The notes: generated by a model not told the origin, from the letters alone. DNA of 64,000 nt from Neocallimastix lanati (nom. inval.) (GCA_016946835.1 JACVTC010000019.1:447001-511000), one strand, 5' to 3'. Positions 50,168 through 63,246 are shown, numbered from the stretch's first letter. Translations and numbers: made by a program.

Positions 50168-50602
50168 ATGTCAACTATACGAAGAGGTCTGCGACTTTAT
50201 GGTCCTGACCGTGATAAATTTGTTTTAATTTTCATTCATGATCTTGAATCTTGGATTGAAAGTAGACTATGGGAATTTTTAAGCAAAAAGATATCAAATT
50301 GTAATGAAGTTGTTCATGGAATCGTTAAAAAACACTATATTAATATAGAAAACTACTTCATCCTAAGAGTTAACTATAATAATTATACGGATTATTTGAA
50401 GGTTATTTATTTGATTACTAAGCACTTACCTGTTAAAAGAATAAAATGGAAGATTACTTCAAGGATACGCACATTTAGCAATGTTAATCATAATAGAACC
50501 AGGTATTATTCTGAACCCTCAATCCCCATCTCTGAAAGCCTCCTGTATGCTACCCTTTCTCGAATACTAAATATTTCAACCTCTGTATTAGCTGGAACAT
50601 AA
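50168..50602 (+). CDS. LINE B ORF1-like protein (144 aa)
   Basis: Open frame MSTIRRGLRLYGPDRDKFVL to LAGT, ending just where the endonuclease motif of ORF2 begins. The middle (YFILRVNYNNYTDYLKVIYL, then KWKITSRIR) could be the end of an RNA-binding fold as in LINE ORF1 proteins, but I see no zinc knuckle and no firm signature. The frame overlaps ORF2 by 67 nt and is offset by one. It could be a complete short ORF1 or the frameshifted 5' end of one long ORF. Confidence 0.6.
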   Translation: MSTIRRGLRLYGPDRDKFVLIFIHDLESWIESRLWEFLSKKISNCNEVVHGIVKKHYINIENYFILRVNYNNYTDYLKVIYLITKHLPVKRIKWKITSRIRTFSNVNHNRTRYYSEPSIPISESLLYATLSRILNISTSVLAGT

Positions 50603-53600
50603 ATGGTTGGAATTCTGAAAAACGTGACGGACTTACCAATTTTAATTCAATCTTTAATCCTATTTGTATTTGTCTTAAAGAAGTCGGTAATAGTTCATTC
50701 TTTAACTCCTTTTCTAACTCATATCCATTCCTTAATCATTATAGAACAGTACTGAGACGTGCGGACAAAAAAATCCCTGGTATGAGGGGCCTTTATATAG
50801 GTGTGCACTCCTCCTGCCAATTCACTAATGATGATTTTGAATATAGATATATACTCTCAGTAAATATATTCTCTTTTTGGGGTGTCAGATGTTCTTTAGG
50901 GAACATTTACATCCTTAGCAAAAAACACAAAGACTCTAGAGAAAAAGTGGAAACTGATTTTGCTAATTGGCTCAAGAACCATCAGAATAACCCTTCGGCT
51001 ATTGTTGGTGATTTCAACATGACTAAGCAACAACTCAAAGATCTTATTCTTAGAATTTCCCCTCAATGGTTTGTTATGGATATGGTTGGTCATCAATTTA
51101 CTTGGTCTAATGGTGGAAAGAATTCTTGTATTGATTTTATAGTAGTGAACGATAAATTAAGAAATTATCTGAATATTGCTTCTGTATGCTACTCTTTTAA
51201 TGACATCTCTGACCATTTACCACTTATTCTTTCTTGTAAAAAAATATCTCCTGATGGTTTTGTTACTCCCCCTCGGGATAAACAAATTAAGTGGTCTAAT
51301 CGAATTTGTAGGGATAAACGTGAAGCAATCTTCTCTCATAATAAATTCACATGTTTACTGGATGAATTTGAACATAATGATAATCTAGACTCTAATACAA
51401 TGGTTAAAAAACTTCTTGACACAGCAAATAAAATAGGCGATGACATTCAAGCAAGAGTTCCTACAAATTTACAGGGTTCAGCGTTCCATTGTCCTGCTTA
51501 TATTAAGAAATTATCACATGAAAAACATTTATTTTATAAAAGGATTAAAAATTTTAAACTTAGTAATGATTTGTCAAATCTTCAAGAATTTTGTGATCTC
51601 TCAAAAGAATATAGAGTTCTTTCTGATTATATCATTAGTATTAAAAGAAATATTAGGAATATTAGATTTAAAAATTTGATTCATTCCATCGGCGAATGTT
51701 TCTTAAAAAATGATGCCCAGCTTGGTTGGTCTGGACTTAAGAAAATTTCTAAACCTTCTTACTCTCCTTCCCAATCACCTGTATACATTAAAGATAAAGA
51801 AGGTAATGTTCTAGTATCCCAAGAAGATCAACTCAATCGTTTTGCAGAACACTATGAAGAACTTGCTTCTGATATAACTGGTCACAGTCTTAATGAAAAT
51901 TATTGGAAAAGAATACTTAATAATTCTTCTACTCCTCAGGAATCATGGAATATTAATCAACCTATTTCCATGTCAGAAATTCATTCAACTGTTCTTTCAA
52001 TGAAAAATAACAAAGCACCTGGTCCTGATGGTATACCTACAGAATTTTTTAAAGCATTTTTTAATTCTGAGAGTAGAAATTCTTCTCAGGATGACTCTAA
52101 TCAAGAGGTTACTTATTCCGATTGTGCAAAGTGTCTGTTTTTACTTTTTAATAAAATTTGGGATGGTGACTTTCCTAATGAATGGAACTCTGCTTCTAGT
52201 GTTTCTATTCCTAAAAAAGGGGATCTTTCAGATTGTAATAATTATCGTGGTATTTCACTCATCAATGTAGGTTTAAAAATTCTATCAAAAATTGTCACTA
52301 AAAGAATATCGGACTATGCTTTTTCTAATGGAATAATTAGACCAGAACAGTTTGGTTTTAGAAATAAAGAAGAATGTATTAGTTTATTTGTATCCATTCG
52401 TGAAATTTGTCAAAGAAGAAAATTTAAGGATAAATTTACCTTTCTTGCCTTTCTTGACCTTAAAAAAGCTTATGATTCAGTTCCAATTTACAATATACTT
52501 ACTAAACTAAATTATCTTGGTATTCGTGGTAAATGCCTTCAATTCATTACTAATCTATACCTTACCTCGAAAGCTCGTGCAAACTTTAATGGTAAACTTT
52601 CAAAAGAATTTCCAATACACCGTGGTGTTCGCCAAGGGTGTCCTCTCTCTCCTATTTTATTCAATATATTTATCAATGATATTTTTGATAAATGTAAAAG
52701 TTATGGTGTGATTACTGAAAAGAAAAAGTGTTGTGGTGGATTATTTGCTGATGATATTGTATTATTAGCTCCTACAAAATCTTCACTTAAAAACCTTTTG
52801 AATATTGCTCATGATTGGGGTATTAAAAATGAAATGACCTTTGGAATCAATAAATGCGCTACACTAGTTGTTAAACCAAAGAATTTTATACCTTCAAGAC
52901 ATTATGAAAATCCTACTTTTAGACTTGGTATGAACTATATACCAAGCACTAATCAATATACATATCTTGGTATACCTTTTAATGAATCGTTGGATTTAAA
53001 ACCTATTATTGCTAAGATGAATAGTAAAATTAATTATACAGTTAACTCTTTCTTTAGATTTTTAACCAATAGGAATGTTCCTTTCTACTTTAAAACTCGT
53101 ATACTAGTTTCTTTTGTCCTTAGTTCAGTTCTTTATTATGCTCCCTTACTTGGTTCAAATAAAAAGAATACTGAAAAAGCTCAAACTGCTTTTAATCGAG
53201 GTTTGTATTGGAGTTTCGGGTTTAAAAATAAAACCTCCAATACTTCAATTTACAATATGTCTAAGGAACTTTCTATACCTCCTATAGCTAGTTTTTGTGC
53301 TAAGGCGATGGTTCGATGTTTTAAAAAGTGGAAAGATTCTTCTTGTATTATTTCTCATTTAGTCAAAAATATACCTACACTTTCTCACTATTCATGGACA
53401 AAAAAAGCACAGAGTTTAGCAGTACACAAGCACAATAATAAACTTCCTGGAGAAATAAGGAAGTTTTACTGGGAAAATATTCATTATTCAAACACTCCTG
53501 CGATCAGATCTACAAAATACAAGAAATTTAAATTTGGTTTTAAAAAATTTATTCAACGTCTATCACTTAAATTTTCACAATTTTCTCTTGGATTTTTTTG

Positions 53601-54252
53601 GATTGGACGAATTAAATGTGGATTCAAATTTGATGTAAAAACGTATGTTAAAAGTAATCTAGTATCAGAAAATTGCCCAACATACTGCCCTTGTTGTGGT
53701 GAGAGTAACAGCATACCTAGTTTTACACACTGGATACTTTTATGTCCTAAATTTGAAGAATTTAGGCAACATTTCATTCCCTTTGTTGATGAAATTTTTA
53801 TTAATTTTTCTCTTATTGTTCATGAGAAATCATTGAACATTCCTGATGATAAAGAGGAAGATTTTGATGATAATATCAATTTTTACGTGCTGTGTCTCCT
53901 TCTTGGCGGAAATGCAGTATTTGAAATCTTAAAGATCGGCTCGGGGGAAAGAAGGCGATATATTAATAATATTTTTCAATCACCTTCGAACGAGTCTTCT
54001 TTTCCGATTTCATATTTTGTGGGGCTTGCGGAATTCCTTACTAACGTTATGCCTATTGTGATTGGTGATTTTTACACCATGATCGATTTGTATAGTGTTA
54101 GACCTACCGTTGTCAAGAGCATCGACGTCGTAACGATAAGGCAAAGAAGAAATTCTGATACAGATTCGAATGATAATTTTCATCCACATGGAGTTATCTT
54201 CGATGAATGGGAAGAGTTAGAGGCCTTTTCGTCCTCGAATCTCATAACATAG
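50536..54252 (+). CDS. LINE B ORF2: endonuclease, reverse transcriptase, zinc motif
   Basis: Frame open from 50536 (first ATG 50782, which is too far in). Endonuclease motifs: SWNINGWN (50590-50613), Glu in CLKEVGN (about 50671), GDFNM (about 51007), SCIDFIVVND (about 51127) and SDHLPL (about 51208), matching the apurinic endonuclease fold used to nick target DNA. RT motifs: APGPDGIPTEFFKA, VSIPKKGDLSDCNNYRGISL, FLDLKKAYDSVP, GVRQGCPLSPILFN and LFADDIVL (FADD 52744-52755). C-terminal CPTYCPCC...H...C near 53675-53755. All catalytic residues are present, so the enzyme part looks functional. How translation reaches this frame is unclear: no start ATG before the first motif and no canonical slippery heptamer in the overlap. 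Confidence 0.93.
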   Translation, partial: KPPVCYPFSNTKYFNLCISWNINGWNSEKRDGLTNFNSIFNPICICLKEVGNSSFFNSFSNSYPFLNHYRTVLRRADKKIPGMRGLYIGVHSSCQFTNDDFEYRYILSVNIFSFWGVRCSLGNIYILSKKHKDSREKVETDFANWLKNHQNNPSAIVGDFNMTKQQLKDLILRISPQWFVMDMVGHQFTWSNGGKNSCIDFIVVNDKLRNYLNIASVCYSFNDISDHLPLILSCKKISPDGFVTPPRDKQIKWSNRICRDKREAIFSHNKFTCLLDEFEHNDNLDSNTMVKKLLDTANKIGDDIQARVPTNLQGSAFHCPAYIKKLSHEKHLFYKRIKNFKLSNDLSNLQEFCDLSKEYRVLSDYIISIKRNIRNIRFKNLIHSIGECFLKNDAQLGWSGLKKISKPSYSPSQSPVYIKDKEGNVLVSQEDQLNRFAEHYEELASDITGHSLNENYWKRILNNSSTPQESWNINQPISMSEIHSTVLSMKNNKAPGPDGIPTEFFKAFFNSESRNSSQDDSNQEVTYSDCAKCLFLLFNKIWDGDFPNEWNSASSVSIPKKGDLSDCNNYRGISLINVGLKILSKIVTKRISDYAFSNGIIRPEQFGFRNKEECISLFVSIREICQRRKFKDKFTFLAFLDLKKAYDSVPIYNILTKLNYLGIRGKCLQFITNLYLTSKARANFNGKLSKEFPIHRGVRQGCPLSPILFNIFINDIFDKCKSYGVITEKKKCCGGLFADDIVLLAPTKSSLKNLLNIAHDWGIKNEMTFGINKCATLVVKPKNFIPSRHYENPTFRLGMNYIPSTNQYTYLGIPFNESLDLKPIIAKMNSKINYTVNSFFRFLTNRNVPFYFKTRILVSFVLSSVLYYAPLLGSNKKNTEKAQTAFNRGLYWSFGFKNKTSNTSIYNMSKELSIPPIASFCAKAMVRCFKKWKDSSCIISHLVKNIPTLSHYSWTKKAQSLAVHKHNNKLPGEIRKFYWENIHYSNTPAIRSTKYKKFKFGFKKFIQRLSLKFSQFSLGFFWIGRIKCGFKFDVKTYVKSNLVSENCPTYCPCCGESNSIPSFTHWILLCPKFEEFRQHFIPFVDEIFINFSLIVHEKSLNIPDDKEEDFDDNINFYVLCLLLGGNAVFEILKIGSGERRRYINNIFQSPSNESSFPISYFVGLAEFLTNVMPIVIGDFYTMIDLYSVRPTVVKSIDVVTIRQRRNSDTDSNDNFHPHGVIFDEWEELEAFSSSNLIT

Positions 54253-54351
54253 TTTTTTAATATTAATATAAAAAAAAAAATTTCATGTATTTAAACTTCA
54301 TGTATTTTTTTAAAAAAAAAAAAAATATTATTAAATAAAGTTTATTCCTAG

Positions 54352-54386
<35 letters not shown>

Positions 54387-54388
<2 letters not shown>

Positions 54389-54502
54389 TCAGTTGTTCAT
54401 TACCCTGATTGTGCTAAATATTTACTTTTATTATTTAACAAAATCTGAGCTGGTGATTTCCCTGAAGAGTGGAATTCGGCTTCTATAATATCAATTCCCC
54501 CC

Positions 54503-54537
<35 letters not shown>

Positions 54538-56765
54538 AGATCTTTCAGATTGCAATAATTATCGTGATATTTCTCTTATTTATGTTGGCTTAAAAATTAT
54601 TTCAAAGATTGTTTACTAAGAGAATTGCTAAATATGCCTTAGAACATAAATTTGTTAGACCTGAACAATTTGGATTAAGAAATAAAGAAGAATACAAAAG
54701 TTTGACATATTTCAATTAGAGAAATATGTCAAAGAGGAAAATTTCAAGGAAATTTTACTTATCTTGCTTTTCTTGATCTTAAAAAAAAAAAGCCTATGAT
54801 TCAGTACCTATCTTTAATATTTTGACCAAATTATTAGGAATTAGAGGTAAATGTCAGCTATTTTTAAGGAACCTTTATCTATCCTCTATAAAGTTCGTAC
54901 TTTTTTATTTTATTTTATTTTATTTTTTTTTTTTTTTAATGGTAATCTCTCAGAAGAATTTTCGATTAATCGTGGTGTTAGACAAGGGATGCCCACTATC
55001 TCCTATTTTATTCAATTTGTTCATTAATGATGTACTGGATAATTGTGATAAGTATGGTGTAAATATAGATTCTCAATATTGTTGAGGCGGACTTTTTGTC
55101 AATGACGTTGTTTTAGTTGCTCCATCTGAACAAGCTCTTAAGAAAATTTTGAATAAAGTTCATGAATGAGCTATTATATATAAATTGACTTTTGGAATTA
55201 ATAAGTGTGCTACTCTTTGTTGTAAAAACCGCTTAACTTTATTAAACCGATAAATTATGAAGATCCATCTTTCTTTATTGGTAGTAACAAATTACCTAAA
55301 ACTGACAACTATACTTATCTTGGTGTTCCTTTTGATGAGTCTTTATCATTGAAGCCTATACAATCCAAATTAAACAATAATTTAAATGTCAAATTAAATT
55401 CGTACTTTCGATTTCTTATTAATAAATCTATTCCTCTCCCATTGAAGAAATATGCTTTAATTTCCTTTATTCTTAGTCTTGTTTTATATTATGCTCCTCT
55501 CTTTGGTTCAAATAAGAGTAGATGTTCTAAAGCTCAAAAAATTATTAATAGAGAACTTTACTGGAGTTATGGATTTAAATCTCGCAATTCTTAAGTTAGT
55601 CTCTATGATACTACTCGTGAATTGAGAATACCTCCTCTTTCAGCTGTCTTTGCTATATTTCAATTACGCTGCTTTATAATTGAAAAAACTCATCATATAT
55701 TATTCATCATCTCACTAATAATATTCTTATTATGTCACATTACTCATAGACTAAAGAATCAAGGACTTTGGATAAGAAATTAAATGGTAAGAAAACAAGT
55801 GAAATAAAAAAGTTTTATTGGGATAGAGATGTCTTCAAACCTTCAAAAGCTAAAAAAAGCAATTATTTACAAGGAGAATGATTTTGGATTTATTTCAGAA
55901 ATTAAAAACATAACACTTCAATATCCTAAGGATCAGTTGGGATTCTTTTGGATTTCTCGAATTAGGTGGTTTTAAATATGACATTAGTATTTCCATTAAA
56001 AGAAAAATAGTCTCAGAAGATTGTCCTAAATGTTACCCATGATGTGGTGTTAGTGTACCTAGCTTTTCTCACAGGATCTTTACCTGTAAAGAATTGGAAA
56101 ATTACAGAAATAAATCTTTACCTTTTCTAGATGATCTCTTTTTTGAAGTTTTCAATGATAATTGAACAAAAATCCTTGGATGTTTCTTTTAGATTCAGAA
56201 AAGGATTATGTTAATAATATTTATTACTTCATATTGAGTGCTCTTCTTGGCGGGCGTTCAATATATGAAAAAATTAAACTTAATGATGGGGAATAAAGAC
56301 AATTAGTTGACAGTATTTTTAAACAAAGTTCAACTTCGTCGATTGTTCCGCATTTTGTGGGGATTGTGGAGTTTCTAACAAAGGTAATACCGTTAATTTG
56401 TCGATCTTTTAGATTGATGATGAATTAGTATTCCGTTGAATCTATTGAATCTTCCGTTGCCGAGAGCGTCGACGTCGAAATGATAAGGCATAAAAGAACT
56501 GATACAGATTCGTTAGATAATTACTAATACTGAAATTATTACTCGCAATAATGGACGTAGTTTGATCATCGAATAATGGGAAAAGTTAGAGCCTATTGCT
56601 TCTAGCGCACTTTTATATTTTTATAATATATAATATTTTATTTCATTCATTTTATTTGTTATTTTTTCATTTAAATCATGTAATTTTATTATTATTATTA
56701 TAAATTAAATAAAGTTATTCTCTAAGTCAAAAAAAAAAAAAAAAAATAAAAATAAAAAAAAAAAA
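54387..56765 (+). pseudogene. Right piece of old LINE C (dead reverse transcriptase)
   Basis: Homologous throughout to LINE B ORF2 but broken by frameshifts and stops. Examples: Trp replaced by TGA in FNKI*AGDFP, frameshift after ISKIV, TGA in place of Trp further on, and the catalytic FADD replaced by FVND (about 55095-55106). Two simple-sequence expansions interrupt it: C7 plus about 30 A at 54497-54535 exactly where LINE B encodes IPKKGDL, and TTTTA repeats at 54900-54940. It ends in AATAAAGTTATTCTCTAAGTC and an A-rich tail (56729-56765). Confidence 0.9.
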
Positions 56766-57249
56766 CATGGATTTGAATGTATTTTCTTATTATATACATA
56801 TATTAAGTAATATGGATTAATAAGAATAATCATTCAATCTATTAATAAAATTAAAGAAAGTATTTTAATAATAATACTAGTACTAATAAATAAAAATAAT
56901 AAATAAAGATAATAAATAATAATAATTATAATAATAAAATAATAAAAGTCTATTTTTAATAACAATAATTATAATAAAATAATAGAACTATTATAATTAT
57001 AATCATCATAATAATAATATAATAAACAATAATAAAAAATAATAAAACTTTTTAATAATAGTAATAATAATAAAAAAAAACCTTTAATAATAATAATAAA
57101 ATAATATTTTTAATAATGATAATGATAATAAAACTGTATTTTTAATAATAATAATAATAATAAAACGATACTTATTATTAACTGTTTTTTTTTTAATAAT
57201 AATAATAATACTTTTAAAAATAAAAATAAAAATAATAAAAAAATAATAT

Positions 57250-58351
<1,102 letters not shown>

Positions 58352-59074
58352 GCATTTTTAATAGTAATAATAATTATAAATTATTAATTATGATTATTAA
58401 TAATATTAAAATTTTAATTTATTTAAAAACTCCTAAAAAAAAGATTAAAAACTCCTATAACTTTTTATTATTAATATTAAAGATTGCATCATTATTTGAT
58501 AATAATAATGATTAAATATTGAATAAAACGAATTTTATTATAATTATTATTTTAATTATTTTTATATATATGATTATTAACATTATTTAATAAATTTTAT
58601 AATTATTATATTATTTATAATTACTTATTACTAATATTTATTAACAATTAATATTATCAGTAAGTATTATTTTTTTTTATGTATGACTAAAAGTATGATT
58701 ATGAAAAGTTATTTATAATTGTATTAAAATCAATTAATAATTATTTCGTAATTTTATTAATTATTATTTATCATTATTTAATTATTATAATTATTATAAT
58801 AATTATATTTCTTAATTTTATATTTACAAATTTAATTATGAAATTTAATATTTATAATAATTAAATAAATGAAAAATAATAATTTATAAAATTAATTTTT
58901 TTTTATAATCAATTTGTAATTATTATATATTAATTATTATATTATTATTTGACATATTCATTTATTTATTGATATTAATTATTATATCATAATGATTAAT
59001 GATAAATAATCATTTATATATTATTTTATTATTTCATCTAATACCTTAATAATATTTATTAACAACTCAAAACG

Positions 59075-59106
<32 letters not shown>

Positions 59107-59448
59107 GGAACAAATTAGTATTTTATCATATTTGCAAATTAAAATTTAATTATTTTGTATTATTCTTTATAAATTTCATGTAATCCTAAAAACATGAGAA
59201 CAAATATACATATACATAAGTAAGGATGACTATTAATAATTATATTAGTTATTTTCTTTTGTATTTTATTATTAAAATTAGTACAATTTAAAATATCGTT
59301 TTAAACTCAAACATTATTAAAAATCAAAATTTTTCTTAGTTTTGGAATAAAGGAGTTATATATTATATATATAAGTTAAATAGTATAAGATTATTCATTA
59401 GTATAACTATAAGAATTCAATTTTATTTATTTTTATTTTTATTTTTAA

Positions 59449-59488
<40 letters not shown>

Positions 59489-61085
59489 TTTTTTTTTTTC
59501 TATTTTAATATTTATTTCAAAAATATTTTAAAGAAATAATAATTTTATAAAAATTAAAAATTTAATTTTATATATAAAAATATATTTAGATATTAAAAAG
59601 AAAATATATATTATTACTTTTAATCATCTTGAAATATATTGTAAACCGTAAACCACAAATTCTATTGGATATTATTTTCCGTTTAATATATTAATAATGA
59701 AATGAAAAAAAAAGTATTACTGTACCTTTTTAATTTATTTTTATTTATAATTAAATTACTTTTTTAAGGGATTAATAATATTTATTAACATAAATTATGG
59801 GAAATATATAGCTAATTTTTATCTTTCACTTATTTAAATTTATTAATAATATAATTTAAAAAATTTACATTTATATTAAAACAATTAATTTTATTTCAAA
59901 AATTAGTATATAGTAAAATATATTAATAATTATAAAATATTAAAATGTTATATTAAATAAAATATTGTTTAAATCTTAAAATATAATATTAGTAAGTTTA
60001 AGGATAAAAAAATATTTTTTTAATTTATTATTATTATTAATACATAAAAATACATAATTATTTTAATACTTTTATGATATTTAGGTGCATAATGGAATAA
60101 TATTATTATAGTTCTTTTAAAGTATAGATATTTAATATTGTAATATATTAGAAATTTTTTTCTACTATCATTTTTTTAAAATTTATAAATATCGTTTATA
60201 GATAAATTTATATAATTTCTTTAAAATATAATCTTTCATAAAAACGAAAAAACGAAAAAACAAAAAAAACAATAAAATATATATATATACATACTTTATT
60301 AATATATTATATATCAAAATATTTAAATTATTATGGAAAATTAATGTAGTTCCTTTAATATATATTTATTCAGTTTTATTATAATTATAATATACATGAT
60401 TTTTATGTAATTAATGAAGACCCATTAAATATTATATTAAAAAATAAAAATTATAAATTTTGATCCTTATTCATTTAATATTATATATTACAAAATAATT
60501 AAGAAATATATTTTTTTAATAATATTTATATCAAATTAAAATATATATATATATTTAATATATTTTTTTATAATATATACTTTATTACTAATAATAAAGT
60601 TATATATATTAATATTTAAAATATTTGTACTATTTATAATATTTACTTAATTTAATTTTATGATCAAAATAAAACTATAAATATATATAATACTATTCAA
60701 TAAATTTTTATAAAATTAATTTACCATCATTTTTTAATGATACATAATCATTTTTATTTCTTTATTTTTATTATTTTATTTTATTTTTTAATTTCTTCTT
60801 GAGGTCATTTTTATTTGAGGTAAAATTAATATAAGAAAAAATTTTCCTAATTAATTTATTTTTCTTTTTAAATTTGGAGTAAAAATAAATTATATATCAA
60901 TTGTAATGATGATAAAATACAAAAATATTATGTGATTTATTCATATTTATTCAAATTTTGAAAAATTAATAATATTACAACTTCTTTAATGTTTTTACTA
61001 TATTAAAATAAAACAGTGATTTTAATTCAAATTATAATCAATAATAAATAAATAAATAAATAAATAATAAATAAATAAATAAATA

Positions 61086-61213
61086 AATAATAAAATAAAT
61101 AATCAAATAGTAATGTATAATATATATATTATATAATAAATAAATAATAAATAATAAAATAAATATTCAAATAGTAATGTATAATATATATATTATATAA
61201 TAAATAAATAATA
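61086..61213. repeat. Two tandem copies of a 64-nt unit
   Basis: Units at 61086-61149 and 61150-61213 share AATAATAAAATAAAT, CAAATAGTAATGTATAATAT and ATTATATAATAAATAAAT, differing by about one base. Confidence 0.85.
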
Positions 61214-62460
61214 AACAATAAACAATAAACAATACTTTTTTTTTCTGTATATTCCGCATATTATATATTTTTAAAATATTAAATAATTTAAATAATTACA
61301 TTTATAATTTTTTAAAATTAAAAATTAAAAGTAATGAATTAATCCTGAAATATTAAAATTTTAATTATTTTACCATAAATTATAGTATTATTGTAATTAT
61401 AATTATTTTAATATTAATAAAATAAAATTATAATAATTATAATATTACGGTTATTCAGTAAAAAGATAATAATATTATTATTTTCTATTTTTGTGGTAAT
61501 TTTCATGAAAGTACAAAAAAAAAAAAGATAATATTTAAGCTTCATTGTATAAAAAAAATATAAAAAAAAATATTAACCCATTATTATTGTATATAGGTTA
61601 TGTAACGTAACATCAGTGTATTAATAACAATAATAATAAATATAAATAAAATATATTTATAATATTTTAATTAATATTGAAAAAAAAAAAAAAATTATAT
61701 ATATATATAAATATATATATTTACATCATTAATAATTTTTAAATTAACTGAATTTTACAAGAAAAAACTTTATAAAAATAAATAAATATATTTATTTTTT
61801 ATATTATTATATAAATTAAAATTATAACCATCTAAAAATATTTTTATTGGATAATATTAAATTAAATATTACTCAGAAAAAAAAAAGTTTATTTATATAT
61901 AATATTATTCAATAATAATAATAATTAATAATATAAATATTTACTTTTTATTTTTTTATTATATTAATTTTTTTTTTCAATATTTATTAAAATATTATTA
62001 ATAGTAATAATTTTAATTATATATAATATTAATATAATTATTAGTATACCATATGTTACTTCCCTTAAAAAAATAATAATAATGGATAATATTATAAAAT
62101 AATATTATAATTAGATAATATTTAAAATTATTATGATAATATTAAGGAAATTATTTTATATTATTATTATTATTATAATTATTTATTTATTTATTTATTA
62201 TTTTTTTTTTTTTTTAAAAAACATGTATATCAGATATTTATTAATATTTTCATTTTAATTTATATTTCAGGAATTAGTATAAAAGAACAAAAATTTTCTA
62301 AATTTTTTATTTTTTTTAGTATTTATATTTTACAATTTTTAAGTATTTTTTATAATATTGAAATTTTATATATAAAATAAAATATTATAAAAAATATATT
62401 AAATTAAAAATAAATTAAAGTTAAAATAAGAAATAAAATAAAATAAAAAAGATAAAAAGT

Positions 62461-62469
62461 TATAAAAGG
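62461..62469 (+). promoter_or_regulatory. Candidate TATA box of the secreted-protein gene
   Basis: TATAAAAGG, a textbook TATA element, 106 nt upstream of the ATG. In DNA this AT-rich TATA-like strings are common; the trailing GG makes it a bit more specific. Confidence 0.35.
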
Positions 62470-62566
62470 AAGTACAAATTAAAGAAAAAAAAATTAAAGT
62501 ATTTTAAAATTCAATAAAAAATAAAATAAGAAAAATAAAATTGACTCATTTAAAAATATAAAAAAA

Positions 62567-63067
62567 ATGAAAAGTTTATTGAATGTATTATTCTTATTGA
62601 GCACTATTGCTCTTTTAATAAGTAATATTAATGCAAGAAGTATAATAGGAGATTTAACAAACTCATCAAAAAATTCTGGAAATAGTGATGATTACTATGT
62701 TATTTTTATTAATAATTCCTTATTAACATCAAAGGAAACTGCTAAAAGAGAAAATAGATATATATTTACTTCTTTAATTAGTGAAATCCATGATTTAATT
62801 GTTGATAATAAGGATACTTTCGTAAATATTGAGAAGTTTAATAAAATAAATGAAAGAGAGCCAAATTCAATTAAAAAGGAAATTGAAGAAAAGTACTTAA
62901 TGAAAGAAGGTGATTCTAACATAGTTTTCCCAATTTCTTCATTGAAGGACAAAACTATTCTTCGTGTTTACGTTTCTCCAAAATTAGTAAAGGAAATAAG
63001 ATCAATGGATTATGTAATTGATTGTATTCCTTATCTTAACTATGTTAATAGCAAATATTCAAACTAG
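62567..63067 (+). CDS. Small secreted protein resembling a subtilisin propeptide (I9-like)
   Basis: 166 aa. The N-terminus MKSLLNVLFLLSTIALLIS is a clear signal peptide with probable cleavage after INA (residue 23). The mature part begins with a Ser/Asn-rich linker, then DDYYVIFINNS (about 41-51). Near the end is LRVYVSPKLVKEIRSMDYVI followed by DCIPYLNY. The pair of a YxVxF strand early and a K-LVKEIRSM-YVI-CIPY ending resembles the inhibitor I9/S8 propeptide pattern (YIVxF ... LRxxPxVxxIExD). No protease domain follows before the stop, so it would be a free-standing inhibitor or chaperone-like propeptide, or a lineage-specific secreted protein. It has codon-like composition well above the flanks, an A-rich ATG context, and one mature Cys (in VIDCIP). 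Confidence 0.8.
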   Translation: MKSLLNVLFLLSTIALLISNINARSIIGDLTNSSKNSGNSDDYYVIFINNSLLTSKETAKRENRYIFTSLISEIHDLIVDNKDTFVNIEKFNKINEREPNSIKKEIEEKYLMKEGDSNIVFPISSLKDKTILRVYVSPKLVKEIRSMDYVIDCIPYLNYVNSKYSN

Positions 63068-63069
63068 AT

Positions 63070-63112
63070 AAATAATTTATATTTTTCCTATTATAAGGAA
63101 AATATAAATTAT
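63070..63112 (+). terminator. Strong inverted repeat just after the stop codon
   Basis: Arms 63070-63088 (containing TTTATATTTTTCCT) and 63095-63112 (AGGAAAATATAAA) pair over about 18 bp with one bulged T and a 6-nt loop ATTATA, beginning two bases after TAG. It would form a stable hairpin at the start of the 3' UTR; a role in RNA stability or 3' end formation is inference. Confidence 0.6.
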
Positions 63113-63246
63113 TATTACAAGCATTAATATATATACCCTATTTATTATGAATAATCTATTTTTTTTTTTTTTTTTAAGAAAATGGTAAAATATTTTCTAA
63201 AGAAAGAAAAATTCATAGAAATATTCAAAAAAAAAAAAAAATTATA

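Larger units (their letters stand above)
49442..54386 (+). mobile_element. Nearly full-length LINE B (4.9 kb), inserted into LINE C
   Basis: Flanked by a 12-bp target duplication CTTCAGTTGTTC (49430-49441 and 54387-54398), with an A tail at 54355-54386 after AATAAAGTTTATTCCTAG. It contains a 5' region, a 144-codon ORF and a long ORF2 with apurinic-type endonuclease, RT and C-terminal zinc motif. The outer sequence on both sides is LINE C, so this is a nested insertion. Confidence 0.9.
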
